From NCBI GenBank assembly GCA_903839465.1, contig CAIMCI010000077.1:1-32308 (forward strand): a stretch of DNA of 32,308 bases, read 5' to 3'. The notes beneath the pieces were generated by a model that did not search any database, was not told the DNA's origin, and saw nothing but the letters and a program-made list of their open reading frames with translations. The stretch comes from an uncultured Pseudomonadota bacterium (GTDB lineage: Bacteria > Pseudomonadota > Gammaproteobacteria > Steroidobacterales > Steroidobacteraceae). Both the position numbers and the translations under genes were made by a program. Shown piece by piece: positions 1-11,800 of this stretch (within the stretch, counting starts at the first letter, position 1; every line of letters starts with the position of its first letter).

Positions 1-162
1 CCGCGCGGCCTCGGCGGGCGTCGGTGCGCGGACGCTCGCCAGTACCTCGCCGGTCGACGGGTTGAGGCTGGCGAAGGCAGTACCCGAGGCGAACGCGGTC
101 GTACCGCCGTGGGCACCGTCATTGACGGCGCCGAGGCCGAGAGGGGCGAGCAGGTCTGTCAT
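1..162 (-). CDS. Aldehyde dehydrogenase family protein, N-terminal 54 residues (truncated by window edge)
   Basis: Only the first 54 codons are visible; the gene continues past position 1. The start ATG reads at 162-160, with a GGAG about 9 nt upstream on the minus strand. The protein opens with MTDLLAPLGLGAVNDGAH and then reads ASLNPSTGEVLASVRAPT. This is the usual N-terminal beta strand of NAD(P)-dependent aldehyde dehydrogenases, where the substrate-side phrase NPSTGEVL is typical. The LGL..N.GA opening is most like the ALDH7 (aminoadipate-semialdehyde dehydrogenase) branch. The catalytic Cys and Glu lie outside the window, so substrate and subfamily are unproven. It is divergent from the DAHP synthase gene, with 182 bp between the starts. 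Confidence 0.7.
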   Translation of the reverse strand, partial: MTDLLAPLGLGAVNDGAHGGTTAFASGTAFASLNPSTGEVLASVRAPTPAEAAR

Positions 163-329
163 GGGCGATTCACTCCGGGACGGGTCGCGGTGGCGGGCGC
201 GGCGAGGGCGCATGGTACAAAAGTCGTGGCCGGGTCGGTGGGCGGCGGCCGGTGGCGCGTTTTGTCACGATTCCGTCGCATCCGGGCCCGCGGTCGCCCT
301 GCCGCAGTGCGGCGAAAGCCACGGGGCGA

Positions 330-338
330 TGCTAGGAT
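330..338 (+). promoter_or_regulatory. Extended -10 box of the DAHP synthase gene, apparently leaderless
   Basis: The sequence TGC-TAGGAT places an extended -10 element (TG at 330-331, hexamer 333-338) only 6 nt before the ATG at 345. Initiation about 7 nt after the hexamer would fall on or next to the start codon. No Shine-Dalgarno-like purine run is present in the gap. I saw no clear -35, which is common for extended -10 promoters. Confidence 0.5.
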
Positions 339-344
339 CCGGTC

Positions 345-1703
345 ATGGCCACCGTACCTGCACTGCATGAATGGGCACCGGACAGCTGGACGCGTTTCAA
401 GACGCTGCAGCAGCCGGTCTATCGCGACCAGGCCGCGCTGAAGAGCGCGGTCGACAGCCTCGCGGCGCTGCCGCCGCTGGTCGTCTCGTGGGAAGTCGAC
501 GCGCTGAAGCGCCAGCTGGCCCGCGCCCAGGCAGGCGAGTGCTTCGTGCTGCAGGGTGGCGACTGTGCCGAGTCGCTCGAGGACTGCGAATCCGGCCATA
601 TCGTCCAGCAGCTGAAGATCCTGCTGCAGATGAGCCTCGTCCTCGCGCACGGACTGCGCCAGCCGATCGTCCGGATCGGGCGACTGGCCGGTCAGTATGC
701 CAAGCCGCGCTCGGCCGATACCGAGACCGTGGACGGCGTGACGCTGCCGAGCTATCGCGGCGACATCGTCAACCGCGCGCCGTTCGACGCGGCCTCGCGC
801 GAGCCCGATCCGCAGCTCCTGCTGCGTGGCTACGAGCGGGCGGCGCTGACCCTGAATTTCGTCCGCGGCCTCATCGATGGCGGCTTCGCCGACCTGCACC
901 ACCCGGAGTACTGGGACCTGCAGTTCATGCGCCACTCGCCGAAGTACGAGGAATACCAGCGCGTCGTCGACAACCTGGTCGGCTCGATGCGTTTCTTCGA
1001 GTCCATGACGGGGCGTGCCGTCCACGACTCGAACCGCATCGACTTCTACTCGAGCCACGAAGGGCTGCATCTGCTCTACGAGCAGGCACAGACGCGGCAT
1101 ATCGCCCGCGTCAACCGCTGGTACAACCTGTCGACGCACCTGCCGTGGATCGGCGTGCGCACCGCCGCGCTCGATGGTGGCCACGTCGAGTATTTCCGCG
1201 GCATCGCCAATCCGGTCGCGGTCAAGGTCGGGGCGGATGCAGATCCCGCGTACCTGCGCGAGCTGATCCGCATCCTGAACCCGAACCGCGAGCCCGGACG
1301 CCTCGCGCTCATCCACCGGCTCGGCAATGCGAAGGTCGAGAGCGCGCTGCCGCGCCTGATCGAGGCGGTCCGCGGCCAGCACCAGGAGGTGCTGTGGATC
1401 TGCGACCCGATGCACGGCAACACCGAGAGCACGGCGACGGGCGTGAAGACCCGGCGCTTCGACAACATCCTCGGCGAGCTGGAAGCGGCCTTCAGGATCC
1501 ACCACGACCACGGCTCCCGTCTCGGCGGCGTGCATCTCGAGCTGACCGGCGAGAACGTCACCGAGTGCACCGGTGGCGCGCGCGGGCTCAGCGACGTGGA
1601 CCTCGCCCGCGCCTACCGCTCGACGGTCGATCCGCGCCTGAACTACGAGCAGGCCCTCGAGGTCGCGATGCGGATCTCGCGGCACGCCGAACTCCGTCGC
1701 TGA
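345..1703 (+). CDS. Class II 3-deoxy-7-phosphoheptulonate (DAHP) synthase
   Basis: The product catalyses condensation of phosphoenolpyruvate with erythrose 4-phosphate to DAHP, the first step of the shikimate pathway for aromatic amino acids, in the cytoplasm. The 452-residue protein has the length and motifs of the plant-like class II (AroA-II) family. These include [11 protein letters not shown], with the metal-ligand Cys at residue 74, then [15 protein letters not shown], the NPVAVKVG and NPNREPGRL region, [10 protein letters not shown], and the C-terminal [12 protein letters not shown] segment. The start is ATG 345 directly behind an extended -10 box. The gene is single and not coupled to other aromatic genes here. 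Its 3' end overlaps the convergent pseudouridine synthase frame by 116 bp. Class II enzymes occur in Xanthomonas-type gammaproteobacteria, whereas enterics use class I. Confidence 0.96.
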   Translation: MATVPALHEWAPDSWTRFKTLQQPVYRDQAALKSAVDSLAALPPLVVSWEVDALKRQLARAQAGECFVLQGGDCAESLEDCESGHIVQQLKILLQMSLVLAHGLRQPIVRIGRLAGQYAKPRSADTETVDGVTLPSYRGDIVNRAPFDAASREPDPQLLLRGYERAALTLNFVRGLIDGGFADLHHPEYWDLQFMRHSPKYEEYQRVVDNLVGSMRFFESMTGRAVHDSNRIDFYSSHEGLHLLYEQAQTRHIARVNRWYNLSTHLPWIGVRTAALDGGHVEYFRGIANPVAVKVGADADPAYLRELIRILNPNREPGRLALIHRLGNAKVESALPRLIEAVRGQHQEVLWICDPMHGNTESTATGVKTRRFDNILGELEAAFRIHHDHGSRLGGVHLELTGENVTECTGGARGLSDVDLARAYRSTVDPRLNYEQALEVAMRISRHAELRR

Positions 1704-2286
1704 CGGGCGGCGCCGGCCCGAGCATCGCCACGAGCGCCGCGACCTCCGTCGCGGTCGCCTCCCGGTGCTCGCCGGGCGCGAGGCCGTCGAGCGTCAGCGG
1801 GCCGATCCGGTAGCGGACGAGGCGCAGGGTCGGCAGGCCGACCGCCGCGGTCATCCGCCGCACCTGGCGGTTGCGGCCCTCGCGCAGCGTGAGCTCCAGC
1901 CAGCTGGTCGGGATCCGTGCCCGGTGGCGTATCGGCGGCTCGCGCGGCCAGAGCGCGGGCGGCGTCGCCAGCAGGCGGGCGCCCGCCGGCCGGGTCGGGC
2001 CGTCGGCGAGCACCGGTCCGGCGGCGAGCGCGACGAGAGCGGCATCCGCGACGAGACCCTCGACCTGAGTCCAGTACACCTTGGGCAGCCGGTGCCGGGG
2101 CTCGGTGATCCTCGCCTGCAGGGCGCCGTCATCGGTCAGGAGCAGCAGACCCTCGCTGTCATAATCCAGCCGGCCGGCAGGCCGGACCCCCGGCGCCGAC
2201 AGGAGGTCCGCCAGGCAGCGGCGGCCTGCCGTCGCCGTGAACTGCGACAGCACCCGGAAGGGCTTGTTGACGAGAATGATTCGCAA
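1588..2286 (-). CDS. RsuA/RluE-family rRNA pseudouridine synthase
   Basis: The product isomerises a uridine in ribosomal RNA to pseudouridine. The family signature [14 protein letters not shown] contains the catalytic Asp at residue 41. It is followed by [14 protein letters not shown] and [12 protein letters not shown], the conserved C-terminal motifs. No N-terminal S4 domain is present and the protein begins almost at once with [14 protein letters not shown], which fits RluE (23S rRNA U2457) better than RsuA or RluB. No ATG fits. TTG at 2286-2284 gives the family-typical N-terminus; TTG at 2307-2305, with GAGG 8 nt upstream, is an alternative. The last roughly 35 residues are Arg/Ser/Gly-rich and are encoded antisense to the end of the DAHP synthase gene. 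The frame stays open to 2541, but that part runs antisense into isocitrate lyase and is not coding. Confidence 0.88.
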   Translation of the reverse strand: MRIILVNKPFRVLSQFTATAGRRCLADLLSAPGVRPAGRLDYDSEGLLLLTDDGALQARITEPRHRLPKVYWTQVEGLVADAALVALAAGPVLADGPTRPAGARLLATPPALWPREPPIRHRARIPTSWLELTLREGRNRQVRRMTAAVGLPTLRLVRYRIGPLTLDGLAPGEHREATATEVAALVAMLGPAPPVSDGVRRAARSASRPRGPARSSGADRPSSGRRGRGPRR

Positions 2287-2356
2287 ACGGGTGTCCAGTT
2301 GCGGCAAGCGGGCTGCCTCGTGCCAAAGAACTATTTCGCATCGGCCGCGGCACGGA

Positions 2357-2362
2357 TAGTAT
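2357..2362 (+). promoter_or_regulatory. Candidate -10 element for isocitrate lyase, near-palindromic with a divergent -10
   Basis: TAGTAT lies inside GATAGTATC, whose reverse complement GATACTATC also offers a -10-like TACTAT for the pseudouridine synthase on the other strand. This is the most A/T-rich spot in the divergent intergenic region. It would give isocitrate lyase a leader of about 100 nt. No convincing -35 was seen. Confidence 0.3.
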
Positions 2363-2473
2363 CGCGGCGCAACATCGGTAAGTATGCTGCTGTGCAGCGG
2401 CCGGGCTTGCCGGTTGCCGACTTCCGGTGTCCTACAACGTGCCGCCTGCCGGCGGGCTTCCCAAGGAGTGACG

Positions 2474-3757
<1,284 letters not shown>

Positions 3758-3770
3758 GTCGGAGCCTGCG

Positions 3771-3800
3771 CCGGACGGACCCGCTGCGGGGTCCGTCCGG
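3771..3800 (+). terminator. Hairpin after isocitrate lyase
   Basis: The perfect 12-bp inverted repeat CCGGACGGACCC / GGGTCCGTCCGG has a 6-nt loop (GCTGCG). It begins 13 nt after the aceA stop. There is no T tract behind it, so it may act as a stem-only terminator or protect the aceA transcript 3' end. It also sits just upstream of the icd promoter. Confidence 0.65.
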
Positions 3801-3819
3801 CCGCCCCCGCGCCCGGCCG

Positions 3820-3828
3820 TGGTAGGCT
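3820..3828 (+). promoter_or_regulatory. Candidate extended -10 of isocitrate dehydrogenase
   Basis: TGG-TAGGCT matches a TGn-extended -10. It predicts a start near 3835 and a leader of about 22 nt containing the GGGGG run that precedes ATG 3857. No -35 is evident. Confidence 0.35.
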
Positions 3829-3856
3829 ACGCGCGCCGTTCTGCGGGGGTTTTTCG

Positions 3857-5191
<1,335 letters not shown>

Positions 5192-5195
5192 GCCG

Positions 5196-5897
5196 GTGGT
5201 GACGGCGGTGCGGGCAGGGCGCCGGGCGACGCCGGCGGTGGCGGTGGCCGGCGAGGCATTCAGCGCCGGTTGCGTGCGCTGCCCGCGCCTCGCGGAGTAT
5301 CTCGCCGACTGCCGGGCCCGGCTGCCGGGCTATCGCGGCCTGCCCGTGCCGGCCTTCGGCGTCGAGCGGCCGCGCCTCCTCGTCGTGGGCCTCGCACCCG
5401 GCCTGCACGGCGCGAACCGCAGCGGCCGGCCGTTCACCGGCGATCACGCCGGCATCCTCCTCTACGAGACGCTGCACGCCTTCGGCTTTGCGACGCGGCC
5501 ACAGAGCATGGCGGCCGACGACGGCCTCGAACTCATCGAGGCGCGCATCACCAATGCCGCCCGCTGTGCGCCGCCGGCCAACAAGCCGTTGCCGGCCGAG
5601 GTCCGCGCCTGCGCGGGGTACCTTGCCGCGGACCTGGCGGGCGTCCGCGCCGGTGGCGTGATCCTCGTCCTCGGCCGGATCGCCCACGAGGCGGTGCTCG
5701 CTGCGCTCGGCCTGCGTGCCAGGGAGTACGCGTTTGCGCACGCGGCGCGCCACGCGCTGCCGGCGGGGCACTCGCTTATCGATTCCTATCACTGCAGCCG
5801 CTACAACACCCAGACCCGGCGGCTGACGCCCGCCATGTTCGGCGCCGTGTTCGCCGAGGCCCGGGCGCTGCTCGACGGCCGCGCGCCGGACGGCTGA
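5196..5897 (+). CDS. Family 5 (UDGb-type) uracil-DNA glycosylase
   Basis: The product removes uracil and related deaminated bases from DNA, starting base excision repair. The 233-residue protein has the superfamily motif GLAPGLHGANRSGRPFTGD at residues 65-83. The C-terminal motif, around residues 199-212, is HCSRYNTQTRRLT. Four Cys (26, 29, 124, 139) are placed as in the 4Fe-4S cluster of the thermostable UDG families. Motif 1 has A-P-G rather than the catalytic Asp of family 1, as expected for family 5. The start is GTG 5196 or 5199, only 4-7 nt after the icd stop. The Shine-Dalgarno is weak, so translation may be coupled. It ends 5 nt before uvrC, forming a repair pair. Confidence 0.9.
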   Translation: MVTAVRAGRRATPAVAVAGEAFSAGCVRCPRLAEYLADCRARLPGYRGLPVPAFGVERPRLLVVGLAPGLHGANRSGRPFTGDHAGILLYETLHAFGFATRPQSMAADDGLELIEARITNAARCAPPANKPLPAEVRACAGYLAADLAGVRAGGVILVLGRIAHEAVLAALGLRAREYAFAHAARHALPAGHSLIDSYHCSRYNTQTRRLTPAMFGAVFAEARALLDGRAPDG

Positions 5898-5902
5898 CGG
5901 GG

Positions 5903-7780
5903 ATGACCGCCTCGGAGCGCGAGCCAGCGGCCGGAACCGGAGCGACGGACGGGGCGGGCGCGCCGCCACCGTTCGATGCGCGCGAGTTCGTCGCCTCGCT
6001 GCCGACCCGGCCCGGTGTGTACCGCATGCTGGATGCGGCCGGCGAGATCCTCTACGTCGGCAAGGCCAAGAACCTCAAGAGCCGCGTGGCGAGCTACTTC
6101 CGCCCCGACCAGCTGGCGCCGAAGGTCGCTGCCATGGTGCGCCAGGTCTGCGGCTGCGAGATCACGGTCGTCAACTCCGACACCGAGGCCCTGATCCTCG
6201 AATACAACCTGATCAAGAAGCACAGGCCGCGCTACAACATCCTGTTGCGCGACGACAAGAGCTTCCCGTACCTCTACCTGAACAGCACCCAGGAGTATCC
6301 GCGCCTCGCCTACTACCGCGGCACGCGGCGCGTGCCGGGCCGGCTGTTCGGCCCGTACCCCAATTCCCGCGCCGTGCGCGACACGCTCCAGCACCTGCAG
6401 AAGCTCTTCAAGCTGCGCAACTGCGAGGATTCCTACTTTGCGCACCGCACGCGCCCCTGCCTGCAGCACCAGATCGAGCGCTGCTCGGCGCCGTGCGTGG
6501 GACTTATCAGCCGCGAGGACTATGCCGCCGACGTCGGTGCCGCGGTGGCCGTGCTCGAGGGTCGCAACGACGATGTCGCGCGCGAGCTCGGCGCGCGCAT
6601 GGAGGCGGCCGCTGAGCGTCTCGAGTACGAGAAGGCGGCGGTCCTGCGCGACCAGCTGGCGGCGCTCAAGCAGGTGCAGGCCGACCAGATCGTGACCGAG
6701 ACGCGGGACACCGATCTCGACGTGGTGGCGGTGGCGACGGAGCCCGGCGAATACTGCGTCGCCGTTATGCACGTGCGCGGCGGCCGCAACCTCGGCACGA
6801 CGAATTTCTTTCCGCGCTCGGCGCTCGCCGAGGACGAGGCCGTCCTCGGCGCCTTCCTCGCCCAGTATTACCTCGCGCGCGAGGCGCCGGCCGAGATCGT
6901 CATCGGCGCCGAGGTCGAGGATGGCGCGGTGCTGGCCGCGACGCTCACGGAGCGGGCGGGGCGCAAGGTCGTGCTGCACCGGCCGAGTCGCGGCATCAAG
7001 GTGCGCTGGCTGGAGCTCACCCTCGAGAATGCGCGCCAGGCGCTGAAGATGCGCTCGGCCACGCAGGTCAGCGTCAGCGCGGCGCTGGCCGCCGTCGGCG
7101 AGGCGCTGGGCATGGACCGGGCGCCGTCGCGCATCGAGTGCTTCGACATCAGTCACACGGGTGGTGAGCTCACTGTCGCCTCCTGCGTCGTGTTCGGTCC
7201 GGAAGGGCCGCTCAAAAGCGACTACCGGCGCTTCAACATCGAGGGCCTGACGCCGGGCGACGATTACGGCGCCATGCGCCAGGCGCTGACCCGGCGTTAC
7301 CGGCGGGTGAAGGCCGGCGAGGCGCCGGTACCGGATCTCCTGCTGATCGACGGCGGCCCGGGCCAGCTGCAGCAGGCGGTCGAGGTGCTCGCCGAACTCG
7401 GCGTCGCCGTGCCGTGCGTCGCCGGCGTCGCCAAGGGCGCCGACCGGCGCCCGGGGCAGGAGCGCCTTTTCTTGTTGGGTCAGGAGGCGCCGACTATACT
7501 TTCGCCGGACTCGCGGGCCCTGCACCTGATCCAGCGGGTCCGCGACGAGGCGCATCGCTTCGCGATCACCGGGCATCGCGGCCGGCGAGCCAAGGCGCGC
7601 AGCGGCTCGGTGCTGGAGGAAGTGCCGGGCCTGGGTCCGCGGCGGCGTCGCGAGCTACTGAAGCGGTTTGGCGGCCTGCAGGCGATTGCGGGGGCCGGCA
7701 TCGAGGACTTAACCCAGGTACACGGCATCAGCCGGCGCCTGGCCGAGGCGATTTACGAGCACCTCCATCCCACCCGTTAG
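5903..7780 (+). CDS. uvrC: Excinuclease ABC subunit C
   Basis: UvrC makes the dual incisions around bulky DNA lesions in the UvrABC nucleotide excision repair complex. The 625-residue protein shows the family domains in order. An N-terminal GIY-YIG nuclease reads RPGVYRMLDAAGEILYVGK. Conserved LRDDKSFPYL and Cys-containing RPCLQHQIERCSAPCVG follow. The UVR helix pair (YEKAAVLRDQL) would bind UvrB. An RNase H-like nuclease core carries ECFDISHTGGE and LLIDGGPGQL, and a C-terminal helix-hairpin-helix region reads EVPGLGPRRRRELLKRFGG. The start is ATG 5903, because upstream in-frame sequence overlaps the glycosylase gene and is not UvrC-like. The short ACGGGG before the ATG is a poor ribosome site. 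About 20 extra Ala/Gly/Pro residues precede the GIY-YIG domain compared with E. coli. Confidence 0.97.
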   Translation: MTASEREPAAGTGATDGAGAPPPFDAREFVASLPTRPGVYRMLDAAGEILYVGKAKNLKSRVASYFRPDQLAPKVAAMVRQVCGCEITVVNSDTEALILEYNLIKKHRPRYNILLRDDKSFPYLYLNSTQEYPRLAYYRGTRRVPGRLFGPYPNSRAVRDTLQHLQKLFKLRNCEDSYFAHRTRPCLQHQIERCSAPCVGLISREDYAADVGAAVAVLEGRNDDVARELGARMEAAAERLEYEKAAVLRDQLAALKQVQADQIVTETRDTDLDVVAVATEPGEYCVAVMHVRGGRNLGTTNFFPRSALAEDEAVLGAFLAQYYLAREAPAEIVIGAEVEDGAVLAATLTERAGRKVVLHRPSRGIKVRWLELTLENARQALKMRSATQVSVSAALAAVGEALGMDRAPSRIECFDISHTGGELTVASCVVFGPEGPLKSDYRRFNIEGLTPGDDYGAMRQALTRRYRRVKAGEAPVPDLLLIDGGPGQLQQAVEVLAELGVAVPCVAGVAKGADRRPGQERLFLLGQEAPTILSPDSRALHLIQRVRDEAHRFAITGHRGRRAKARSGSVLEEVPGLGPRRRRELLKRFGGLQAIAGAGIEDLTQVHGISRRLAEAIYEHLHPTR

Positions 7781-7799
7781 TCCCCGCTTTGCGCGCGGC

Positions 7800-8354
7800 C
7801 TGCCGAACCTGCTGACAGGCCTCAGGATCGCCCTGATCCCGGTCGTGGTCGTGCTGTTCTACCTGCCGAGCGGCTGGTCGGACCGGGCGGCGGGGCTGCT
7901 GTTCCTGCTGGCCGGGATCACCGACTCGCTCGACGGCTGGCTGGCGCGCCGGACGGGCCAGGTGTCGCCGCTCGGCACCTTCCTGGATCCCGTCGCCGAC
8001 AAGCTGATGGTCGCCACGGCCCTCGTGCTCATCGTCAGTCGCGACCACGACTGGTACCTCGCGCTGACCGCGGCCGTGATCATCGGCCGGGAGATTGCCA
8101 TATCGGCGCTGCGCGAGTGGATGGCCGAGATCGGCGCCCGCAGGAAGGTCGCGGTCTCGGCGCTCGGCAAGGTCAAGACCGTGGCGCAGATCGTCGGCAT
8201 CTCGATGCTGCTCTACCGGGAGAAGCTGCTCGGCTTTCCGCTCTACGAGGCGGGTCTCGCGCTGACCGCCCTGGCGGCCGTGCTGACGCTCTGGTCGATG
8301 GCGCTCTACCTGCGGGCCGCGTGGCCGGACCTCAACCGTGCGCAGGATTCTTGA
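7800..8354 (+). CDS. pgsA: CDP-diacylglycerol-glycerol-3-phosphate 3-phosphatidyltransferase (start codon unresolved)
   Basis: The product transfers a phosphatidyl group from CDP-diacylglycerol to glycerol 3-phosphate in the inner membrane, the committed step to phosphatidylglycerol. The CDP-alcohol phosphatidyltransferase signature is split over DSLDGWLARR and GTFLDPVADKLMV. REIAISALREWMAE, GKVKTVAQ and several hydrophobic helices follow, all as in E. coli PgsA. The start is a problem. Family similarity begins at LPNLLTGLRIALIP (codons from 7800), yet between the upstream stop at 7710 and GTG 7845 there is no ATG, GTG or TTG in frame. GTG 7845 would delete most of the first helix. CTG 7800 is given as a provisional start (184 residues); ATC 7767 is another possibility. 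The gene follows uvrC as in other gammaproteobacteria. Confidence 0.9.
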   Translation: MPNLLTGLRIALIPVVVVLFYLPSGWSDRAAGLLFLLAGITDSLDGWLARRTGQVSPLGTFLDPVADKLMVATALVLIVSRDHDWYLALTAAVIIGREIAISALREWMAEIGARRKVAVSALGKVKTVAQIVGISMLLYREKLLGFPLYEAGLALTALAAVLTLWSMALYLRAAWPDLNRAQDS

Positions 8355-8378
8355 CAGCAGGAGTTTGGCCGCTACAAT
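8351..8378 (+). promoter_or_regulatory. Sigma-70 promoter of the tRNA-Gly/tRNA-Cys unit
   Basis: Consensus TTGACA (8351-8356) and near-consensus TACAAT (8373-8378) are separated by 16 bp, 17 nt upstream of the tRNA-Gly. The -35 box overlaps the pgsA stop codon (TGA 8352-8354), so the tRNA promoter begins inside the preceding gene. Confidence 0.85.
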
Positions 8379-8395
8379 TCCTGATTCGCCACGGG

Positions 8396-8471
8396 GCGGG
8401 AATAGCTCAGTTGGTAGAGCGCAACCTTGCCAAGGTTGAGGTCGCGAGTTCGAGCCTCGTTTCCCGCTCCA
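8396..8471 (+). tRNA. tRNA-Gly (anticodon GCC)
   Basis: The 76-nt cloverleaf has acceptor arms GCGGGAA / TTCCCGC and a D-arm AGCTCAGTTGGTAGAGC. The anticodon arm CAACC-TTGCCAA-GGTTG carries GCC, and the T-loop is GTTCGAGCC. The discriminator T is followed by an encoded CCA at 8469-8471. It corresponds in position to glyW downstream of pgsA in E. coli. Confidence 0.97.
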
Positions 8472-8560
8472 CATTTTCCCCGACGGCAACGCGGGGCCAG
8501 GCTCCGGACCCTGCCGCCGGGCGCCGGTCCGGGCTCGGTATTCCCGCAGCCGGGCGCTAT

Positions 8561-8634
8561 GGCTGGGTGGCAGAGTGGTCATGCAGCGGCCTGCAAAGCC
8601 GTCTACGCCGGTTCGATTCCGACCCCAGCCTCCA
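8561..8634 (+). tRNA. tRNA-Cys (anticodon GCA)
   Basis: The 74-nt cloverleaf has acceptor arms GGCTGGG / CCCAGCC, an anticodon arm GCGGC-CTGCAAA-GCCGT carrying GCA, T-loop GTTCGATTC, and encoded CCA at 8632-8634. It lies 89 bp after tRNA-Gly and is probably co-transcribed from the promoter at 8351-8378. In E. coli tRNA-Leu(UAA) follows cysT. Here no tRNA follows, and a tRNA-Leu(UAA) is found instead at 24305-24391. Confidence 0.97.
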
Positions 8635-8865
8635 TACCTGTTCCGTGCCATCCCGCGGTGACCGGTCCTCAGGGCCCGCCGGGGCTTGCGCCATTTTACC
8701 GTCCTCGCGCCTCGCCGGGTTCCGGCGGGTCCACGGCGCGGGTGCGTTCGCGGTGCGGGACTGGCGCTCCGGCGGGCCGCGGCAGGGTGTTCCGGGGCGT
8801 CGCTCCAGCCGACTCTGCCGGCCGGGAGTCTTCCCGCGGCCTGTGCCCTCTGTCCGGCGGTTCTC

Positions 8866-11800
8866 TCAGCGATCCCTGCCCCCGCCGTAGTGCAGCCGCA
8901 GGCCGAAGGTCCTCGGCGGGGTAACGATTTCCGGCATCGACAGTCCCGGGTAGTAGTCGTAGCCCGACGAGTTGAAGAAGACGACGCCGCGGGTGTTCCA
9001 GAGATTCGTGACGAAGGCCTCGAGGCGGATTGCGCCGTTGGCGCGTTCGGCACCCAGGCGCAGGTTTCCGAGCGTGTACGGGTCCTGGAACGTGCGCCGG
9101 TCGATCCGGAGGCTGTTCCACATGCCGCCCTTGTGGCTGCAGTCGAACTGGCCGAAGGCGACCCAGCCGCCGGTCACGAGCTGCTCGTAGCGCGCCGACG
9201 CGCTCCAGTTGAGGGTCGGTGCCGCGGCCAGGCGCTGGCCCGGCACCACTTGGAAGCTCGGCTGCAGGAACGCGTTGTTGACGAGCGTCGACTCGTTCAG
9301 GTTTCCGGCCCAACTCAGTTCCAGGCCGGTGAGTGGTTTCCACGCCAGCGCGGTCTCGGCGCCCCAGATCCGCGCATCGCCGATATTCGCAGCAAAGGAA
9401 TACGGCGCGGACGGGATGCTGACCGTCACCTGGTACTCCTTCCACGGCATGTAGTAGAGCGCGCTGTTCCAGGTCAGGCGCGCATCGGGTCGCTGGAACT
9501 TCGCGCCGACCTCGAAGCTGTTCAGCGTGTCGGGGCGGGCAAACGCGGGCACGAACTGCGCCGGGTTCGCCGGGACGGTATTGAATTCACCGTCGCGAAA
9601 GCCCTGCGCGAAGAGGAAATACAGCAGCGTGTCCGGTCGCAGCCGCAGGTTGAGACCTGCCCTCACGTTGGTCTTGTCCGAGTGCACGCCGCCGTCGCTC
9701 GGCGTCTTCGCGTTGAAGAAGTGTCCGGCCCAGTACTGGTGCTGCGATGACGACGTATGGAAGTGCTGCAGGCCGGTCTCGATACTGACGCGCGGGCTCA
9801 AATCGATCGTCACGTCACCGAACCCGGAGCGGTGCGTCGTGCGGTAGGAGGCATAGCCGCTGTAGAACTCCTCGGGCAGGGGAGTCGCCGTATTGCCGTA
9901 CGCCGAAATGGCGTGCCGTGCAAAAGCCCCGCTGAAATCAATGTTGGGCAGGTGCTCGAACCCGTGGTAGGGATCGAGTGTCTTTTCCCAGTACGCGCCC
10001 ACCGTCCAGTGCGCGCGGCCGCCGCCCTGCGACTGCAGGCGCAGTTCGTTCGAATACCGTTCAATCTCGCCCGCCACCTCGCCGTACATGACCGGTGCCC
10101 TGCAGCCGCGGTAGCCGGTGCCCCAGGTGGGATCGGACGCGCAGGTGGCGGCATTGACGTAGTGCGAGTAGGAACTGTACTGCGCGTAGTCCGAGAAGTC
10201 GTAGAGCCGCCGGTTCGTCTGCTTGGAGACGCCGCCGACGTAGACCAGGTTGCCGATCGGTGTGTCACCGGCGACGTGCAGCTCCAGGAACCGCCCGTCG
10301 TTGGAGCCGCCCTGCGGCGCGAAGCGGCGCAGTTCGCGGGGGCCGACGGTCGCCGGGTTCTCGTCCCAGCTGCCGCGGTATTCCTGTCGCTGGTAGTACC
10401 CGGTCAGCCGTGCCGTCCAGCCGCCGGGAAACGCCTGCTGGACAGCCAGTCGCCCGCCCTGCACGTCGCGGGTGTTCCAGTTGCGTGCCGCCCAGGCGTC
10501 GTTCGTCGACACCACCCCGTTCAGCCAGTGCCGGGTACCGGGGACGTTGTCGATGTAGCCCCCCTCGTGCACGTCGTAGGCCGACATGCGCAGGCCCAGC
10601 GAGTCCGCGACGAGCGGCAGGTTGAGGTAGGCCTGGTAGGTACCGTTGCCGGCGCCGCCGTCGAACGTCGAGCCCTCGACGTCGACGCCGGCGGCCAGGC
10701 CGGTCGGATCGGGCTTCTTCGTGACGATCCGCACCGTACCGGACAGCGAACCGGGTCCGAGCAGCGTGCCCTGCGGACCGCTCTGGATTTCGATGCGCTC
10801 GATGTCATAGAGGTGCAGGTCCGGGTCGTGCCCGTAGAACGCGAGCGACAGGTCGTCCACCATGAACCCGGTCGTGGAGTGCTGCGAAGAGCCGTAGTTG
10901 GCGTTGCTGCCGTCGGACGCACCGCGGATGAAGAGGCGCTGGCCGCCGGGTCCCGTGCTGATCAGCGACAGCGAGGGGGCGATCGTCGCGAAATCCTCGA
11001 TCCGGACCACGTTGCGATTCTGGACGTCGCGGGCCGTGAGCACGTCGATGTTCTGCGGCACGTCCTGGAGGCGCTCAGTGCGCTTGCGGGCGGTCACGAC
11101 GATTTCCTCCAGCGCCGAGGGCAGGGGGTCGGCGGCGACCGGGTGCACCGCGAGCGCTGCCGCCACCGCGGCGCTGAGGGTCATGGCCTTCGCCGGTTGT
11201 TCGCGGGCCGGGCGCTTGTGCGCCCGGCCCGCCGGCGGGCGGGGCGCCGGTTCTCCCGCCCGTTCGCCGACCAGTTCCGCGGGAAAGCGCGCGAGGCAGG
11301 GCCCGAGCGCCGCGCGCAACGGCCGAAGGTGCCGCTCGAAGGCCCGGTACTGGCCGATCCCGGATTCGTACAGCGGCTGGCGCACCTGTTCGGAACTCGC
11401 GGTGCGCACCGGTCGGTCGTTGCGGTGGAAGTCGAGGCAGCGGGCGTCGAACGGTACGCCGCAGTGGGCGAGCAGTCGGCGCACCGCAGGCTCGGGGTCC
11501 CGGACCAGATCCTCGTAGGACAGGTGCAGCACGCGGCCCGGCAGCACCCGGTCCCAGTGGTCCATCAGCTCGAGGTACTGGCGGTAGTACCGTCCGAGCG
11601 TCGCCAGGTCGTAGGTGAAGCGCTGGCCCGCCGCGAAGTTCTGCTTGTAGCAGCTGAAGCAGCTGTCCATCGGGTTGCGGCGGACGTCGATGATCGTCGC
11701 GTTCGGCAGCATCGCGTGGATGAGCCCGATGTGCAGGAAGTTGTTCGGCAGCTTGTCGATGAAACGCGGTCGACCGGTGCGCAGGGGCCGGGTCTCGGCG

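Noticed and set aside
159-1685. Long minus-strand open frame (508 codons) over the DAHP synthase gene
   Set aside because: It is the antisense shadow of a well-conserved enzyme in GC-rich DNA, with no family motifs. Similar shadows over isocitrate lyase (2432-3748), isocitrate dehydrogenase (3827-5179), uvrC (5801-7576) and the PQQ dehydrogenase (19694-20959) were dropped for the same reason.
8635-8865. Possible tRNA-Leu after tRNA-Cys, expected from E. coli gene order
   Set aside because: No cloverleaf or T-loop sequence is present in this 231-bp stretch; tRNA-Leu(UAA) is found at 24305-24391 instead.
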